From: Candidatus Thiodiazotropha sp. CDECU1
Lineage (GTDB): Bacteria > Pseudomonadota > Gammaproteobacteria > Chromatiales > Chromatiaceae
Direction of reading: 5' to 3'
DNA: 64,000 bases
Assembly: GCF_963455295.1 (NCBI RefSeq)
Contig: NZ_OY734020.1
Span: 1,860,001 to 1,924,000, forward strand
Made by a program: the position numbers and the translations under genes. Below the pieces are notes generated by a model. That model was not told where the DNA came from, searched no databases, and saw only the letters and a list, made by a program, of their open reading frames with translations. Each line of letters starts with the position of its first letter. Within the stretch, counting starts at the first letter, position 1. Below are positions 15,112-24,090 of this stretch, piece after piece.

Positions 15112-15612
15112 ATGGAGGCTTTATCGGCGCAGGCCGTTGCAGCGATAACCAAAGGTTGTGCCGAACATCTGCGCCGACACGGCTATCGCCTGGTTGTGGC
15201 GGAGTCCTGTACCGGTGGCTGGCTGGCCAAGATATTGACCGATCTGGCGGGTAGCAGCGATTGGTTCGATCGTGGTTTTGTGACCTACAGCAATCAGGCA
15301 AAGCAGGCCATGTTGGGGGTCTCTTCCTCCACCCTGCAGCAATTCGGCGCCGTCAGCGAAGCCTGTGTCCTGGAGATGACTGAAGGAGCATTGAGGGAGA
15401 GCGGCGCCGAGGTCGCTGTGGCGATCAGCGGAGTCGCAGGACCCGGCGGCGGCAGTGTGGAAAAACCGGTGGGAAGCGTCTACTTTGCCTGGCAGATCAA
15501 GGGAGATGAGGGGATAACAGGTCGGCAATCTTTCCCTGGTGATCGCAACCAGGTGCGGTGGCAGGCGGTTGTTCATGCCTTGCAAGAACTTGAGCGTTTA
15601 TTGAGTGAGTGA
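15112..15612 (+). CDS. pncC: Nicotinamide-nucleotide amidase (CinA C-terminal domain protein)
   Basis: 166 aa, the length of stand-alone PncC/YgaD. It carries VVAESCTGGWLAKILTDLAGSSDWFDRGFVTYSNQAKQAMLGV and AISGVAGPGGGSVEKPVGSVYFAW, the family's catalytic Ser/Lys region and Gly-rich loop. It deamidates nicotinamide mononucleotide to nicotinate mononucleotide in NAD recycling. The ATG directly follows the stop of the amphi-Trp gene, so it is co-transcribed with the GAK-type operon, perhaps by chance of packing. In many relatives cinA precedes recA; no recA follows here. Confidence 0.93.
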   Translation: MEALSAQAVAAITKGCAEHLRRHGYRLVVAESCTGGWLAKILTDLAGSSDWFDRGFVTYSNQAKQAMLGVSSSTLQQFGAVSEACVLEMTEGALRESGAEVAVAISGVAGPGGGSVEKPVGSVYFAWQIKGDEGITGRQSFPGDRNQVRWQAVVHALQELERLLSE

Positions 15613-15633
15613 TCGATTGAGGACGCCGGGATC

Positions 15634-16155
15634 ATGAGTGGTCAGCGTTATTTCTTTGCCCTGTGGCCAGATGAGGCGGTACGTGATCAGCTCGATCTAT
15701 TGGCCCGCACTTCGCAGCCTGGAGAAGGGCGTCGGCATGCCGCCGATGATCTGCATATGACAGTGGTCTTTCTCGGACAAATAGCGCCATCTCAAAGGCG
15801 TTGCATGGAAGATATTGCCGATACCGTCAGGGTACCGACTTTTCAGTTGTCCATCGACCATACCGGTTACTGGTCGAGACCAAGGATCCTCTGGGCTTCA
15901 CCAGGAGAGACCCCACAAGCACTTAGTCAACTGGTCGCCGATTTAAACAATGGTCTGACCGGTTGTGGTCACGAACCGGAACAACGCGCCTATAAACCTC
16001 ACGTCACACTCTTCAGAAAGGCGCGCCAGGTTGTTCCGGCACAACTGCCACAACCCATAGTCTGGCAGGTGAAAGAGTTCGTTTTGGCAGCTTCGGCAAA
16101 CACGGGTTTGTCCGGGACGCGCTATCAGGTTCTACGACGCTGGCCATTGGATTAG
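15634..16155 (+). CDS. thpR: RNA 2',3'-cyclic phosphodiesterase
   Basis: A 173-aa two-histidine (2H) phosphoesterase with both H-x-T-x motifs: HMTVVFLG (His41) and HVTLFRKA (His123). ThpR/LigT opens 2',3'-cyclic phosphate ends on RNA to 2'-phosphates. The N-terminus RYFFALWPDEAVRDQL is typical. It sits 21 bp after pncC and is the last plus-strand gene before a REP-like hairpin. Confidence 0.92.
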   Translation: MSGQRYFFALWPDEAVRDQLDLLARTSQPGEGRRHAADDLHMTVVFLGQIAPSQRRCMEDIADTVRVPTFQLSIDHTGYWSRPRILWASPGETPQALSQLVADLNNGLTGCGHEPEQRAYKPHVTLFRKARQVVPAQLPQPIVWQVKEFVLAASANTGLSGTRYQVLRRWPLD

Positions 16156-16192
16156 ACATCGGCAAAACACAATCTATTTACTGATATGAGAT

Positions 16193-16214
16193 GTAGGGTG
16201 CGGCTTGCCGCACC
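16193..16214. repeat. REP-like hairpin, copy 3
   Basis: Same 22-nt unit as at 2108-2129. It lies between thpR (plus) and the ABC transporter gene (minus), a convergent junction where a stem-loop could serve as a two-way mRNA end. Confidence 0.8.
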
Positions 16215-16216
16215 GA

Positions 16217-18049
16217 CTACTGACTGTGCTGCTCCTGACGTCCGTAAAGAGAGGTGTAGAGGCCATTGTTTTGCAATAACTCTTCATGGCGACCCTCTTC
16301 CACTACCTGGCCATCTTCAAAGACCAATACCCGGTCAGCCTGTTTTACCGCGCTTAGTCTGTGGGCAATGATGACCGTGGTTCGTCCCTGTAGAAAGTTC
16401 TGCAGGGCCTCATGCAGGTCGCCTTCCGTTGTGGTATCCAGGGCGGAGGTGGCCTCGTCGAGAATCACCACCTTGGGATCGGTCAATACCATGCGGGCGA
16501 TGGCGAGGCGTTGCCGCTGTCCTCCGGAGAGACGGACGCCGAAACGGCCGATCAGGGTCTCCAGGCCTTGCTCCATGGCTTGAATGGTCTGCTTAAGTTG
16601 AGCAATCTCCAGGGCCTGCCACAGCTTCTCATCTTCGATCTCGCGACCCAGGGTGAGGTTGATCCTGACGCTGTCATTGAGTAGGGCGGGGTGTTGTAGC
16701 ACGGTGGCCACATGATCCCGCACCACATCCATGCCGATCTCATCTACCGCAACTCCGTCAAACAACACCCGTCCGGTCTTGACCGGATAGAGACCCAGTA
16801 TGATCTGCACCAAGGTGGTCTTGCCACCGCCGCTGGCGCCGACGAAAGCAACCTTTTCACCGGCCTTGATCTCCAGGTTGACGCCATTCAAGACAGACGA
16901 ACCATCACCATAGGCAAACTGGATATCCTCAAGACGAAGGCTGACGGTGGACTTGCCGAGAAAGGGGTTGTGCTTGTGTGGGTAGGTCGGTTCAAGATCG
17001 ACCTTCAGCATATCGTTGATGCGGCTGAGAGCCGCTTGCGCGCCATTATAGGCATACTGGATATTCAATACTTCCTGCACCGGTCCCATCATGAACCAGA
17101 GATAGGCGTAGACACCAAGCATCTCGCCGATAGTCAGATCTGACCAGAGCACCATAAACATGCTCACAGCACGAAAGATGTCGAAACCGAACAGGAAGAT
17201 CATGAAGGAGAGTCGATTGGCGGCATCGCTCTTCCAGGTGAATGCGGCAGAGTGATGGCGGATATGGTCGGCCTTATCGATGATGCGTCGAATGTAGTGG
17301 CGCTCCCGGTTACTGGCGCGTATCTGCTGGATCGCATCCAAGGTCTCTTCGAGGGATTCCTGGAACAGTTGAAAGGCGGAGTTTTCCCGCTTCTTGAGGT
17401 GCTTGACCTTGCGACCGAAGATGGTGGTGAAGTAGATCACCAGGGGATTGAGCAAGAGGATGAACAGGGCCAGGGCCCAGTTGATCCAGAGCAGCACGAT
17501 TGCGGTTCCGATGATGCTCAACGAGGCCACCAGAAACTTGCTGGTGGTAACGCTGACAAAGCTGTCCACGGCTTCCAGATCGGTGACCAGGTGGGAGGCG
17601 ACGGTACCGCTGCCCATGGTCTCGTAGGCGGACATGGAGATGCGTTCAAGCCTGAGGAGCAGATCCCGTCGGATGTGAAAAATGACATCCTTGGCGATCC
17701 TGGTGAATTGCCAGGTCTGCCATACCCCGAAGATAAGGGCGAGAAGGCGCAGAATGAGGGTGAGGACCAGGATTGCCATAATGTAGAGCACAGGCCCGTG
17801 CCAAGCCTGGGGAAACAGGGCATTCATGGCGGCAATCGCCCGCCCGGGCTGGTTCAGCAGCACTTCGTCCACCAGCAGTGGTATCAACAGGGGAACAGGT
17901 ACGGCGGCAATGGCGCCCAGCACGGCAATCAGATTCGCGGCGATGAGTTCGCGGCGGTGATGCAGCACCATGTCGATCAGCTCATTCCAGCGATATTCCC
18001 CCTCGCGCAAGCCGGATTTGGATAGTGGGTATGTGACATCGCTACTCAT
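16217..18049 (-). CDS. ABC exporter, fused permease and ATPase (MsbA-like)
   Basis: A 610-aa half-transporter. Residues about 35-320 form a six-helix type 1 exporter membrane domain. Residues about 365-605 form the ATPase: Walker A GASGGGKTT, signature LSGGQRQRLAIAR, Walker B VVILDEATSALD and the switch histidine in IIAHRLS. It works as a homodimer exporting a lipid, peptide or drug; the substrate cannot be told from sequence. The gene starts inside the end of the small exported-protein gene upstream (8-bp overlap), so that product may be linked functionally. Confidence 0.88.
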   Translation of the reverse strand: MSSDVTYPLSKSGLREGEYRWNELIDMVLHHRRELIAANLIAVLGAIAAVPVPLLIPLLVDEVLLNQPGRAIAAMNALFPQAWHGPVLYIMAILVLTLILRLLALIFGVWQTWQFTRIAKDVIFHIRRDLLLRLERISMSAYETMGSGTVASHLVTDLEAVDSFVSVTTSKFLVASLSIIGTAIVLLWINWALALFILLLNPLVIYFTTIFGRKVKHLKKRENSAFQLFQESLEETLDAIQQIRASNRERHYIRRIIDKADHIRHHSAAFTWKSDAANRLSFMIFLFGFDIFRAVSMFMVLWSDLTIGEMLGVYAYLWFMMGPVQEVLNIQYAYNGAQAALSRINDMLKVDLEPTYPHKHNPFLGKSTVSLRLEDIQFAYGDGSSVLNGVNLEIKAGEKVAFVGASGGGKTTLVQIILGLYPVKTGRVLFDGVAVDEIGMDVVRDHVATVLQHPALLNDSVRINLTLGREIEDEKLWQALEIAQLKQTIQAMEQGLETLIGRFGVRLSGGQRQRLAIARMVLTDPKVVILDEATSALDTTTEGDLHEALQNFLQGRTTVIIAHRLSAVKQADRVLVFEDGQVVEEGRHEELLQNNGLYTSLYGRQEQHSQ

Positions 18050-18422
18050 GACAACGAAGGTTGGCCTTCATCCGTCGCAGCCCCTCGATACGGCTCTGGG
18101 TGTGGTGAAGACGATCATTCTCCTGATATTCCGCGACGGCGGAATAGCCCAGATAACTGAGTGCGCCGGGCACCCACAGGGAACCGATCCAGATGGAAGC
18201 ACCGGTATAGGGATCTTCGTAGAATCCCGGTTTGGCGCTGTAGGATCGACCTTCGAGCTGAGACAATCGTTGTTCCAATTGCCTGCAATTCAGCTGCTCG
18301 TCCCCCGCCTCATTGAGGGGTTCAACAGGTCGGGGATAGGCCCTTTGATCCTCAGTCGACATGACAGGTGCCGAGACCAGCAGCAACAGGAGCAATGACA
18401 GGGTATATGGTTGAAGTTTCAT
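18042..18422 (-). CDS. Small exported hypothetical protein, co-transcribed with the ABC exporter
   Basis: 126 aa. Residues 1-22 are a clear signal peptide (MKLQPYTLSLLLLLLVSAPVM) with cleavage likely after residue 22-24. The rest is soluble with two Cys (in NCRQLEQ and LRCHE), spaced to allow a disulfide, and a short hydrophobic Gly/Trp stretch (GASIWIGSLWVPGALSYLGYSAV). No family was recognised. The 8-bp overlap with the exporter gene is the best clue to its role. Confidence 0.65.
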   Translation of the reverse strand: MKLQPYTLSLLLLLLVSAPVMSTEDQRAYPRPVEPLNEAGDEQLNCRQLEQRLSQLEGRSYSAKPGFYEDPYTGASIWIGSLWVPGALSYLGYSAVAEYQENDRLHHTQSRIEGLRRMKANLRCHE

Positions 18423-18477
18423 TAGGCTACGGCTCCCTATCTCCTCAGCGAGACCTGGCGGCGGCTCGGAATGGGGA

Positions 18478-20940
18478 TCAGAGTACGGACTCGTTAAAAT
18501 CGTAGATCAGATTGCTTTCCGGACGCTGTACGAAATTCCCCTGCACATAATCGGTACCACTGCTCCATAACACGGCAATGCTGCGTGGGTCCTCAACCTG
18601 TGGAGCAATAACTTTGATACCTTTTTCATGGGCAAGTTCTATGAGCTCTTTGAGACCTTGCTCAGGATCCTGCAATAGATTGAAATCGAGTTTGATATAG
18701 TGAATCGGAAGATGTTCGATAACTCGTTCGGTTTCCGCTGTATGGGTGACACGGGTCAGCAGGGACGTGATGCCGATCTTGTTCAGCATATCAATGCAGA
18801 TCTTGGCGGATTTCAGGTTTTTGGCTATCTCATTGATGTTGAACTCGAATGTCAGGCTGTTTTTGTGAATCTGCCCCTGACGGTGTTTGTTGCGCAGCCA
18901 GGTAAGACGCTCCATGTTCTCCAGCAGATCCGCGGATTGGGAGACGAACAGATGCAGATCACTGCCCTGGTGTTTATGCTCACTGATGGCATGTACGGCA
19001 CGTCGGGTGGTCCACTGATCGACCTTGCTGATCAATCCCAACTCCTCAGCCTTGGGAATGAATTCTGCGGCACGATGCAGTTTGCCATCGGGTTCCTGAA
19101 GTCGAAGCAGGGTCTGGTAATGGGCCTGGGTGCTGCCCTGGAGGGCAACAATTGGCTGGAAAAAGATGTCTAAATAGTCATGCTCAAGGGCGCTTTCGAT
19201 CAATGATCCCATATCTACAGCAGCAGCTTCACTCGTCTGATCCTGTGTCGCTACCTCAATTTCAACGAATTTGATTTGATTGCCACCTGCCTCCTGGGCA
19301 TTACGGCTGGCGATCTGGGCATGGGCGATGATTGAACGGGAATCGTGATTATTCGTCTCAACCGGGTAGATGCCGATGCTGAGGGTAACGCCGACAGTGG
19401 TGTTCTCGACTTCGATGATCTGCTTTGATGCGTATTGACACAGGGCTTCACCCAGAGACTGCAATTCCTCCTGGGTAGGACGCAAGGCAAGCAGGCTCAG
19501 GCTGTTGTCTCCAAAACGGGTCAATATATCCTGGCTCTGCAACTGCTGTTTGAGGTGGTCGGCCACCACTGCAAGTACCGCATCCAGACCGCCGATACCC
19601 ACCGTTTGGATAAGATCCTCCGGGCTGTCGATCTGAATGAAGTAGATTCCCGTGATTTCATCGATAGGTGATTCTGATTGCAGCAGGGCATCCAGACGCT
19701 CAAGCAGATAGTTGCGAGAGTGTAGCCCCGTCTCTTTTTCACCCCGGGTATGTCCGTGGAGACGGTGACTGAGTTGACGCGCGCGACGAATGCGGTTGGT
19801 AACCGTGGTGATGAGATGTTTGGGTGCAATCGGTTTGGAGAGAAAGTCCTCGCCACCAAAACTGAGTGCACTCAACTGCTTGTCGAGATCCTGCTCACCG
19901 GAGAGGAACACGATCGGCACATCGAGAAACTCATTATCCTCCCGGATAACGGTTGTCAGTTCGGTACCGCTCGCTTCCGGCATGTAGAGATCCATAAGGA
20001 TCAAGTCCGGCTTGAATTCCTGCAGGACATCCATCACTTGCAATGGATCGATGACACTCCGGCATTCGAAATTGGCCTTGCTTAAAATGGCGTCGGCAAA
20101 GTCCGCCTGGGCCGGGTCGTCCTCGACGATCAGCACACGATATGCGGTATGGGAATGGGTGGATGAGAGTTCGTGGATGCGTTTTGCCGCCAGATAGGGA
20201 TCGACCGGCTTTACCCAATAGGCACTGGCATCCACGCGCATAGCGGAGAGACGTGTCTTCAGGTCGGAGTTGTCTGCGACAAAGGCCACAGGCATACCAG
20301 GGAGTCCATTGTTCTTATTCCACAATCCCCCCTTTTTCGATTCGGGGAAGAGATCATTCAGCATATCCACATGGCTGATCAGTAAGCTTGAATCATCCGG
20401 ATTGATCTCGTAGTGATGAACAACCTGCTCCACGTCGGTGAGATATTCAACGTCAAATTGGTTGACTTGCAGATGTCGGGTCAGATTCGCTGCCAGGGCT
20501 TCATCGACACCTAGAATAAAAACCTTCTGAGCAGTAGCAAGCTTTGGTGCCTCCTCTTCAGTCTCCGCGGGCTTGCTGGCAAGCAGTTCCGCCTGCTGGT
20601 TGCAGGCCTGGATGGCCGCATCCTTGAAGGCGTGGACCAAGCCGTCCAACGCGACTACATCGTCGTGCTGTGGCTTCAAACCCGTGCCGTGATAGTCACC
20701 GAGATGGGAAATCAGAGATTTTCCACTCTGGGCGATCTGTGGTACACCGAACTTGGTCCCGGATTCATTCAGGGTAGAGATGCGTTCGATCAGCGTATCC
20801 AGATGGTTGCCTTTCCAGTCGCTGTGTACCAATTGGTGCCAATTCTCCAGAATTGCGGAGACCCTGCCCGGGACCTGATTCAGGAATGTCTGAACCAAGT
20901 CAGGTTTTGCGGCTTGTTTGGCGGCTTTGTCGTTACTCAT
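18478..20940 (-). CDS. Multi-domain response regulator with degenerate GGDEF and EAL domains
   Basis: 820 aa. Order: residues 10-115 helical and HPt-like; 138-260 a degenerate receiver without a clear phospho-acceptor; 267-390 a canonical receiver (LIVEDD, phospho-acceptor Asp317 in LILMDLYMPE, Lys in LSKPI); 400-560 a GGDEF-fold domain whose signature reads FGDNS (476-480); 575-815 an EAL-fold domain whose EAL reads QTL (609-611) and whose DDFG region is replaced by SLLTRV. Both cyclic-di-GMP active sites look inactive, so a receptor or scaffold role, as for FimX or LapD, is more likely than synthesis or breakdown. It is a single gene with no histidine kinase nearby. Confidence 0.85.
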   Translation of the reverse strand: MSNDKAAKQAAKPDLVQTFLNQVPGRVSAILENWHQLVHSDWKGNHLDTLIERISTLNESGTKFGVPQIAQSGKSLISHLGDYHGTGLKPQHDDVVALDGLVHAFKDAAIQACNQQAELLASKPAETEEEAPKLATAQKVFILGVDEALAANLTRHLQVNQFDVEYLTDVEQVVHHYEINPDDSSLLISHVDMLNDLFPESKKGGLWNKNNGLPGMPVAFVADNSDLKTRLSAMRVDASAYWVKPVDPYLAAKRIHELSSTHSHTAYRVLIVEDDPAQADFADAILSKANFECRSVIDPLQVMDVLQEFKPDLILMDLYMPEASGTELTTVIREDNEFLDVPIVFLSGEQDLDKQLSALSFGGEDFLSKPIAPKHLITTVTNRIRRARQLSHRLHGHTRGEKETGLHSRNYLLERLDALLQSESPIDEITGIYFIQIDSPEDLIQTVGIGGLDAVLAVVADHLKQQLQSQDILTRFGDNSLSLLALRPTQEELQSLGEALCQYASKQIIEVENTTVGVTLSIGIYPVETNNHDSRSIIAHAQIASRNAQEAGGNQIKFVEIEVATQDQTSEAAAVDMGSLIESALEHDYLDIFFQPIVALQGSTQAHYQTLLRLQEPDGKLHRAAEFIPKAEELGLISKVDQWTTRRAVHAISEHKHQGSDLHLFVSQSADLLENMERLTWLRNKHRQGQIHKNSLTFEFNINEIAKNLKSAKICIDMLNKIGITSLLTRVTHTAETERVIEHLPIHYIKLDFNLLQDPEQGLKELIELAHEKGIKVIAPQVEDPRSIAVLWSSGTDYVQGNFVQRPESNLIYDFNESVL

Positions 20941-21118
20941 CAGGAATTTGGGTTTATTTTATACGATTCTAGTTCCTGCATCATGCGCTGCATCCGGCGT
21001 GTCAATGCAAGACATTTGCTTCAGCTTCTAACTATTTGTCCAATCAGGGAATGATAGCGGTTTGTTAGGCCAACAGGAAGCACTCATTAAGGAAAAGCAA
21101 AGATATCACAACTCTATT

Positions 21119-21847
21119 TCAGCCAGCAGGATATTCCTCAATCGATTGCAGCTCGGTGACGTGGAAAGCGCCCCCTGTTATTTCCCAGCGAATATTGAAA
21201 TCATAGAGACGCATGCCGAATTGGCTCCTTTTGGCTTCGTCCAGATATGCCGGGCGAGGGTCATTTTGCAGAATGCCCTGTATCAGCTGTCGCAAGTGCC
21301 GGGCCTCCATAGCCGGCAATTGCTCGAGGGCCTTTTCCGCTGCAGCCGAGTAGCTCAACTCAATCCTCTCCCCGGGGGCATCTGGGGCATACCCACTCTC
21401 TGCGTCCGGAACCGCATCCACATAGGGTAGATAGGGTTTGATATCGAGCACTGGGGTACCATCCAGGAAGTCGATACCAGCCAGGTGCAGCGTGACACTA
21501 TTGTTGGACAGATCGAGTTTGACCAGCTCGACAACCGAGAGACCGATGGGATTGGGGCGCATGGGGCTGCGCGATGCAAATACACCCACGCGTTGATTTC
21601 CCCCCAATCGGGGTGGGCGAACGGTGGGTTTCCAGGCATCCCTAGGTGACTCGTGAAATACGAACATGACCCATATATGCGAGTAGTCAACCAACTCGCG
21701 AAAGGCCTCCGCTCGGTTGTAGGGGGGCACTATCTCCAGCCTGGCTTCGGCTTCCGGTATCAGGCGCGACTGCCTGGGAATGCCGAATTTTTCCTTGAAA
21801 CAGGAGTGGATGATACCGATGGGTTTGAATTCGAACGGCTGCATCAT
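21119..21847 (-). CDS. trmO: tRNA (N6-threonylcarbamoyladenosine-37) methyltransferase
   Basis: A 242-aa TrmO/TsaA-type SAM-dependent methyltransferase with an N-terminal beta-barrel domain. Diagnostic segments are FKPIGIIHSCFKEKFGIPRQ at the start, DYSHIWVMFVFH, and RVGVFASRSPMRPNPIGLSVVEL. It adds a methyl group to t6A37 of certain tRNAs. The start codon overlaps the stop of the short-chain dehydrogenase gene, so they form one unit. Confidence 0.93.
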   Translation of the reverse strand: MMQPFEFKPIGIIHSCFKEKFGIPRQSRLIPEAEARLEIVPPYNRAEAFRELVDYSHIWVMFVFHESPRDAWKPTVRPPRLGGNQRVGVFASRSPMRPNPIGLSVVELVKLDLSNNSVTLHLAGIDFLDGTPVLDIKPYLPYVDAVPDAESGYAPDAPGERIELSYSAAAEKALEQLPAMEARHLRQLIQGILQNDPRPAYLDEAKRSQFGMRLYDFNIRWEITGGAFHVTELQSIEEYPAG

Positions 21848-22569
21848 TAATCTTTAAACTGAATAACCTTTTTCAGTGGGTTGAGGTTGATTTCATCGAA
21901 GACCGTACCGGGATGGGCGTGCAGTACCAGCATCACGGTATTTGCAATATCTTCCGCCCGCAATGCGTTTTCCGCCATCTCGCCCGGTTTGAAATTCAGA
22001 TCGTCGTAAAACCCCGTATCCACCATGCCGGGATTGATGAGGCAGACCCTTACCCCACTGTTGCTGCATTCTGCCCGCAATGACTGGGCGAAACCCCGCA
22101 AGGCAAACTTACAGGCCGAGTAGACCGCACCTTTGCGTCCGCCGCTCAGCGCCGATTCTGAACCGATGATAACCAGATCGCCAGCTGCGGATCTCTTGAG
22201 CAAGGGCACCAGGGCGCGGGCGACATAGAGATGCTGCAGCAGATTGATTGCCACCAGGTCACTGATCTGCTGGTAAGAGAACTCCTCTATATTGCCGAAG
22301 CGTCCGGATCCGGCATTCAAAATCGCACCGTTCAGGTCCGGGTGTTGAACCGTTATCTGCGCCAAGTGCTCTGGCAACCTATCCAATGCGGCAAGGTCGA
22401 CAATATATTTTTCAAGTCCCTCTGCTTCGGCCCACTGGCTGAAATCCCGGCCAATAGCCAAGACTCGATGACCCTGATTCAGCAAGCGCTTTGTGATCGC
22501 AGCGCCAATACCGTCACTGGCACCGGTAACGAGAAATTTCCTTGCGGTGGTATGGGGCTCGTTTGCCAT
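21847..22569 (-). CDS. Short-chain dehydrogenase/reductase
   Basis: A 240-aa SDR oxidoreductase with the coenzyme motif TGASDGIGAAITKRL (residues 15-29), an LNAGSG structural motif and the catalytic SALSGG...YSACK arrangement (Ser, Tyr, Lys). It uses NAD(P)H; the substrate is unknown. Its stop overlaps the trmO start, and it lies 8 bp after the nucleosidase-like gene. Confidence 0.88.
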   Translation of the reverse strand: MANEPHTTARKFLVTGASDGIGAAITKRLLNQGHRVLAIGRDFSQWAEAEGLEKYIVDLAALDRLPEHLAQITVQHPDLNGAILNAGSGRFGNIEEFSYQQISDLVAINLLQHLYVARALVPLLKRSAAGDLVIIGSESALSGGRKGAVYSACKFALRGFAQSLRAECSNSGVRVCLINPGMVDTGFYDDLNFKPGEMAENALRAEDIANTVMLVLHAHPGTVFDEINLNPLKKVIQFKD

Positions 22570-22576
22570 AAATCAT

Positions 22577-23176
22577 TTACCGATAGTGGTCAATCAGGGA
22601 ACGAATCAATCCGAGCTGTTGGCTAACCAGTGATTGCACGAATTTTCCGCTGATCCCCCGGGATTCATAGTCAGGATTATCCGAGACTATCTTGAATACT
22701 GTGGCGGAAGTGATTGAGTCGATCTCGCTTACGGCGCCAATGAATCCGGATGACTCCATATCATAGGCCATGTTATCCGCATATTCAGACTGGGCCCTGG
22801 ATACGCATGTCAATGCACCGACCGCTTTGGTCATTTGCTGAGGGATGGCAAGTGACCAGGTCTCATCCCTCTGCTGATCGATGATACGATCAATCAAAAT
22901 TGGTGTGCCGACTTCAAGAGACCCGTGACCGCAGATACCGAGGTTGATCCACTGCATAGCAGAGCCGGGTGTTATTGAATGTATGTAGCGCACGCCTTGG
23001 GCAGAGGCAGCTGCGCCAGTCCCGGTTATGACTAACTGAATGCCATTCCCAACATAAACAGGCATACGCATGTTTGCCTGATCCCGCTGTAAGTTCAATT
23101 GCTCGATCAAAGGCCTTGCCTCTGCGGGCAACGCAATTACTAGATTGGTTGGAATGCTATCTGTTACCACATCCAT
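22577..23176 (-). CDS. Nucleoside phosphorylase/nucleosidase family protein
   Basis: 199 aa from ATG 23174-23176, which directly follows the stop of the glycosyltransferase gene; a longer frame upstream lies inside that gene. It shows the phosphorylase-fold landmarks: LVIALPAEARPLIEQL at the start, ITGTGAAASAQGVRYI, INLGICGHGSLEVG, YDMESSGFIGAV (substrate Met-Glu) and FKIVSDNPD (catalytic Asp). It is closest to MTA/SAH nucleosidase-like and hopanoid-associated phosphorylases. The exact nucleoside is unknown. Confidence 0.78.
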   Translation of the reverse strand: MDVVTDSIPTNLVIALPAEARPLIEQLNLQRDQANMRMPVYVGNGIQLVITGTGAAASAQGVRYIHSITPGSAMQWINLGICGHGSLEVGTPILIDRIIDQQRDETWSLAIPQQMTKAVGALTCVSRAQSEYADNMAYDMESSGFIGAVSEIDSITSATVFKIVSDNPDYESRGISGKFVQSLVSQQLGLIRSLIDHYR

Positions 23177-23177
23177 T

Positions 23178-24002
23178 TCATTGTATCCGATACCGTCTCT
23201 GTATATCCCGATAATATGCCGCACGTTGGTTATGACCACGCTTCTCCGCGCCCAGGACCAGGATGTTGCATTTAGCAATTAACATATCGATGGTTGCAAC
23301 CCGGTCATCCCCGTCAAGGCATTGATTCTCGAGTAGATTAATTAAGCTATGAACACGAAATCTATCCATGCCCCAATGCCGCTGGGACAACTGGTCGGTG
23401 TGCCCTCCATACTTCTCTATCAGTGGTTCGTCGATGAACAGCACCTCTTCCCTGGCACAGATCCTCAGCCATAAATCGTAGTCTTCGCAAGCGGGTAGTT
23501 CGGTATCGAATAGACCGTACTCTTCAAACAATGTCCGATGCAGCATGACCGAGGAGGGGGAAATGACACACAGGGGCAGGCAGCGCTGGAATATCCTGCC
23601 GCCACTTTTGGCATGCTTATGCATTTGGTTGACTCTGACTCCATTGCGTATCCACACTTCGTTACTATGGCAGAGACGATATTGTGGTGACTCGGTCAAT
23701 GCCCCGATCTGTAACTGGAGTTTATTCGGTAACCAGCGATCGTCGGAGTCGAGAAAGGCAATCCACTCGCCCCGCGCATGCGCTATTCCCAGGTTGCGTG
23801 CACTGCTGACACCAAGATTGGATTGATGAAGGTAGTCACACTGGCTATATCGCTCTTTCATCAACCTATCTGTGCCGTCTTCAGAACCATCATCTACAAC
23901 AATGATCTCCAGTGGCGCATGGGTCTGTGACAATACCGAGTCAACTGCTCTCGGCAAGCTATGGATACGATTGTAGGTTGGGATAATAACTGAGATCGAC
24001 AT
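23178..24002 (-). CDS. Family 2 glycosyltransferase
   Basis: A 274-aa GT-A fold enzyme: SVIIPTYNRIHSLPRAVDSVLSQ, VVDDGSEDGTDRL (UDP-binding Asp pair) and IAFLDSDDRWLPNKL (D-x-D metal motif), with the acceptor-side CEDYDLWLRI near residue 180. It transfers a sugar to a glycan or lipid; the target is unknown. First gene of the minus-strand run GT2, nucleosidase, SDR, trmO. Confidence 0.9.
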   Translation of the reverse strand: MSISVIIPTYNRIHSLPRAVDSVLSQTHAPLEIIVVDDGSEDGTDRLMKERYSQCDYLHQSNLGVSSARNLGIAHARGEWIAFLDSDDRWLPNKLQLQIGALTESPQYRLCHSNEVWIRNGVRVNQMHKHAKSGGRIFQRCLPLCVISPSSVMLHRTLFEEYGLFDTELPACEDYDLWLRICAREEVLFIDEPLIEKYGGHTDQLSQRHWGMDRFRVHSLINLLENQCLDGDDRVATIDMLIAKCNILVLGAEKRGHNQRAAYYRDIQRRYRIQ

Positions 24003-24090
24003 ACAACTTTTTTATATCACATTGCTGCTATTCAAAATATGGAGAGCTTGACTGAATAGCCTAATAAACCCTTAAAAATTATGGTTTTTT

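Noticed and set aside
17252-18025. Plus-strand frame opposite the ABC exporter
   Set aside because: Antisense shadow, with no ribosome-binding site and no family match.
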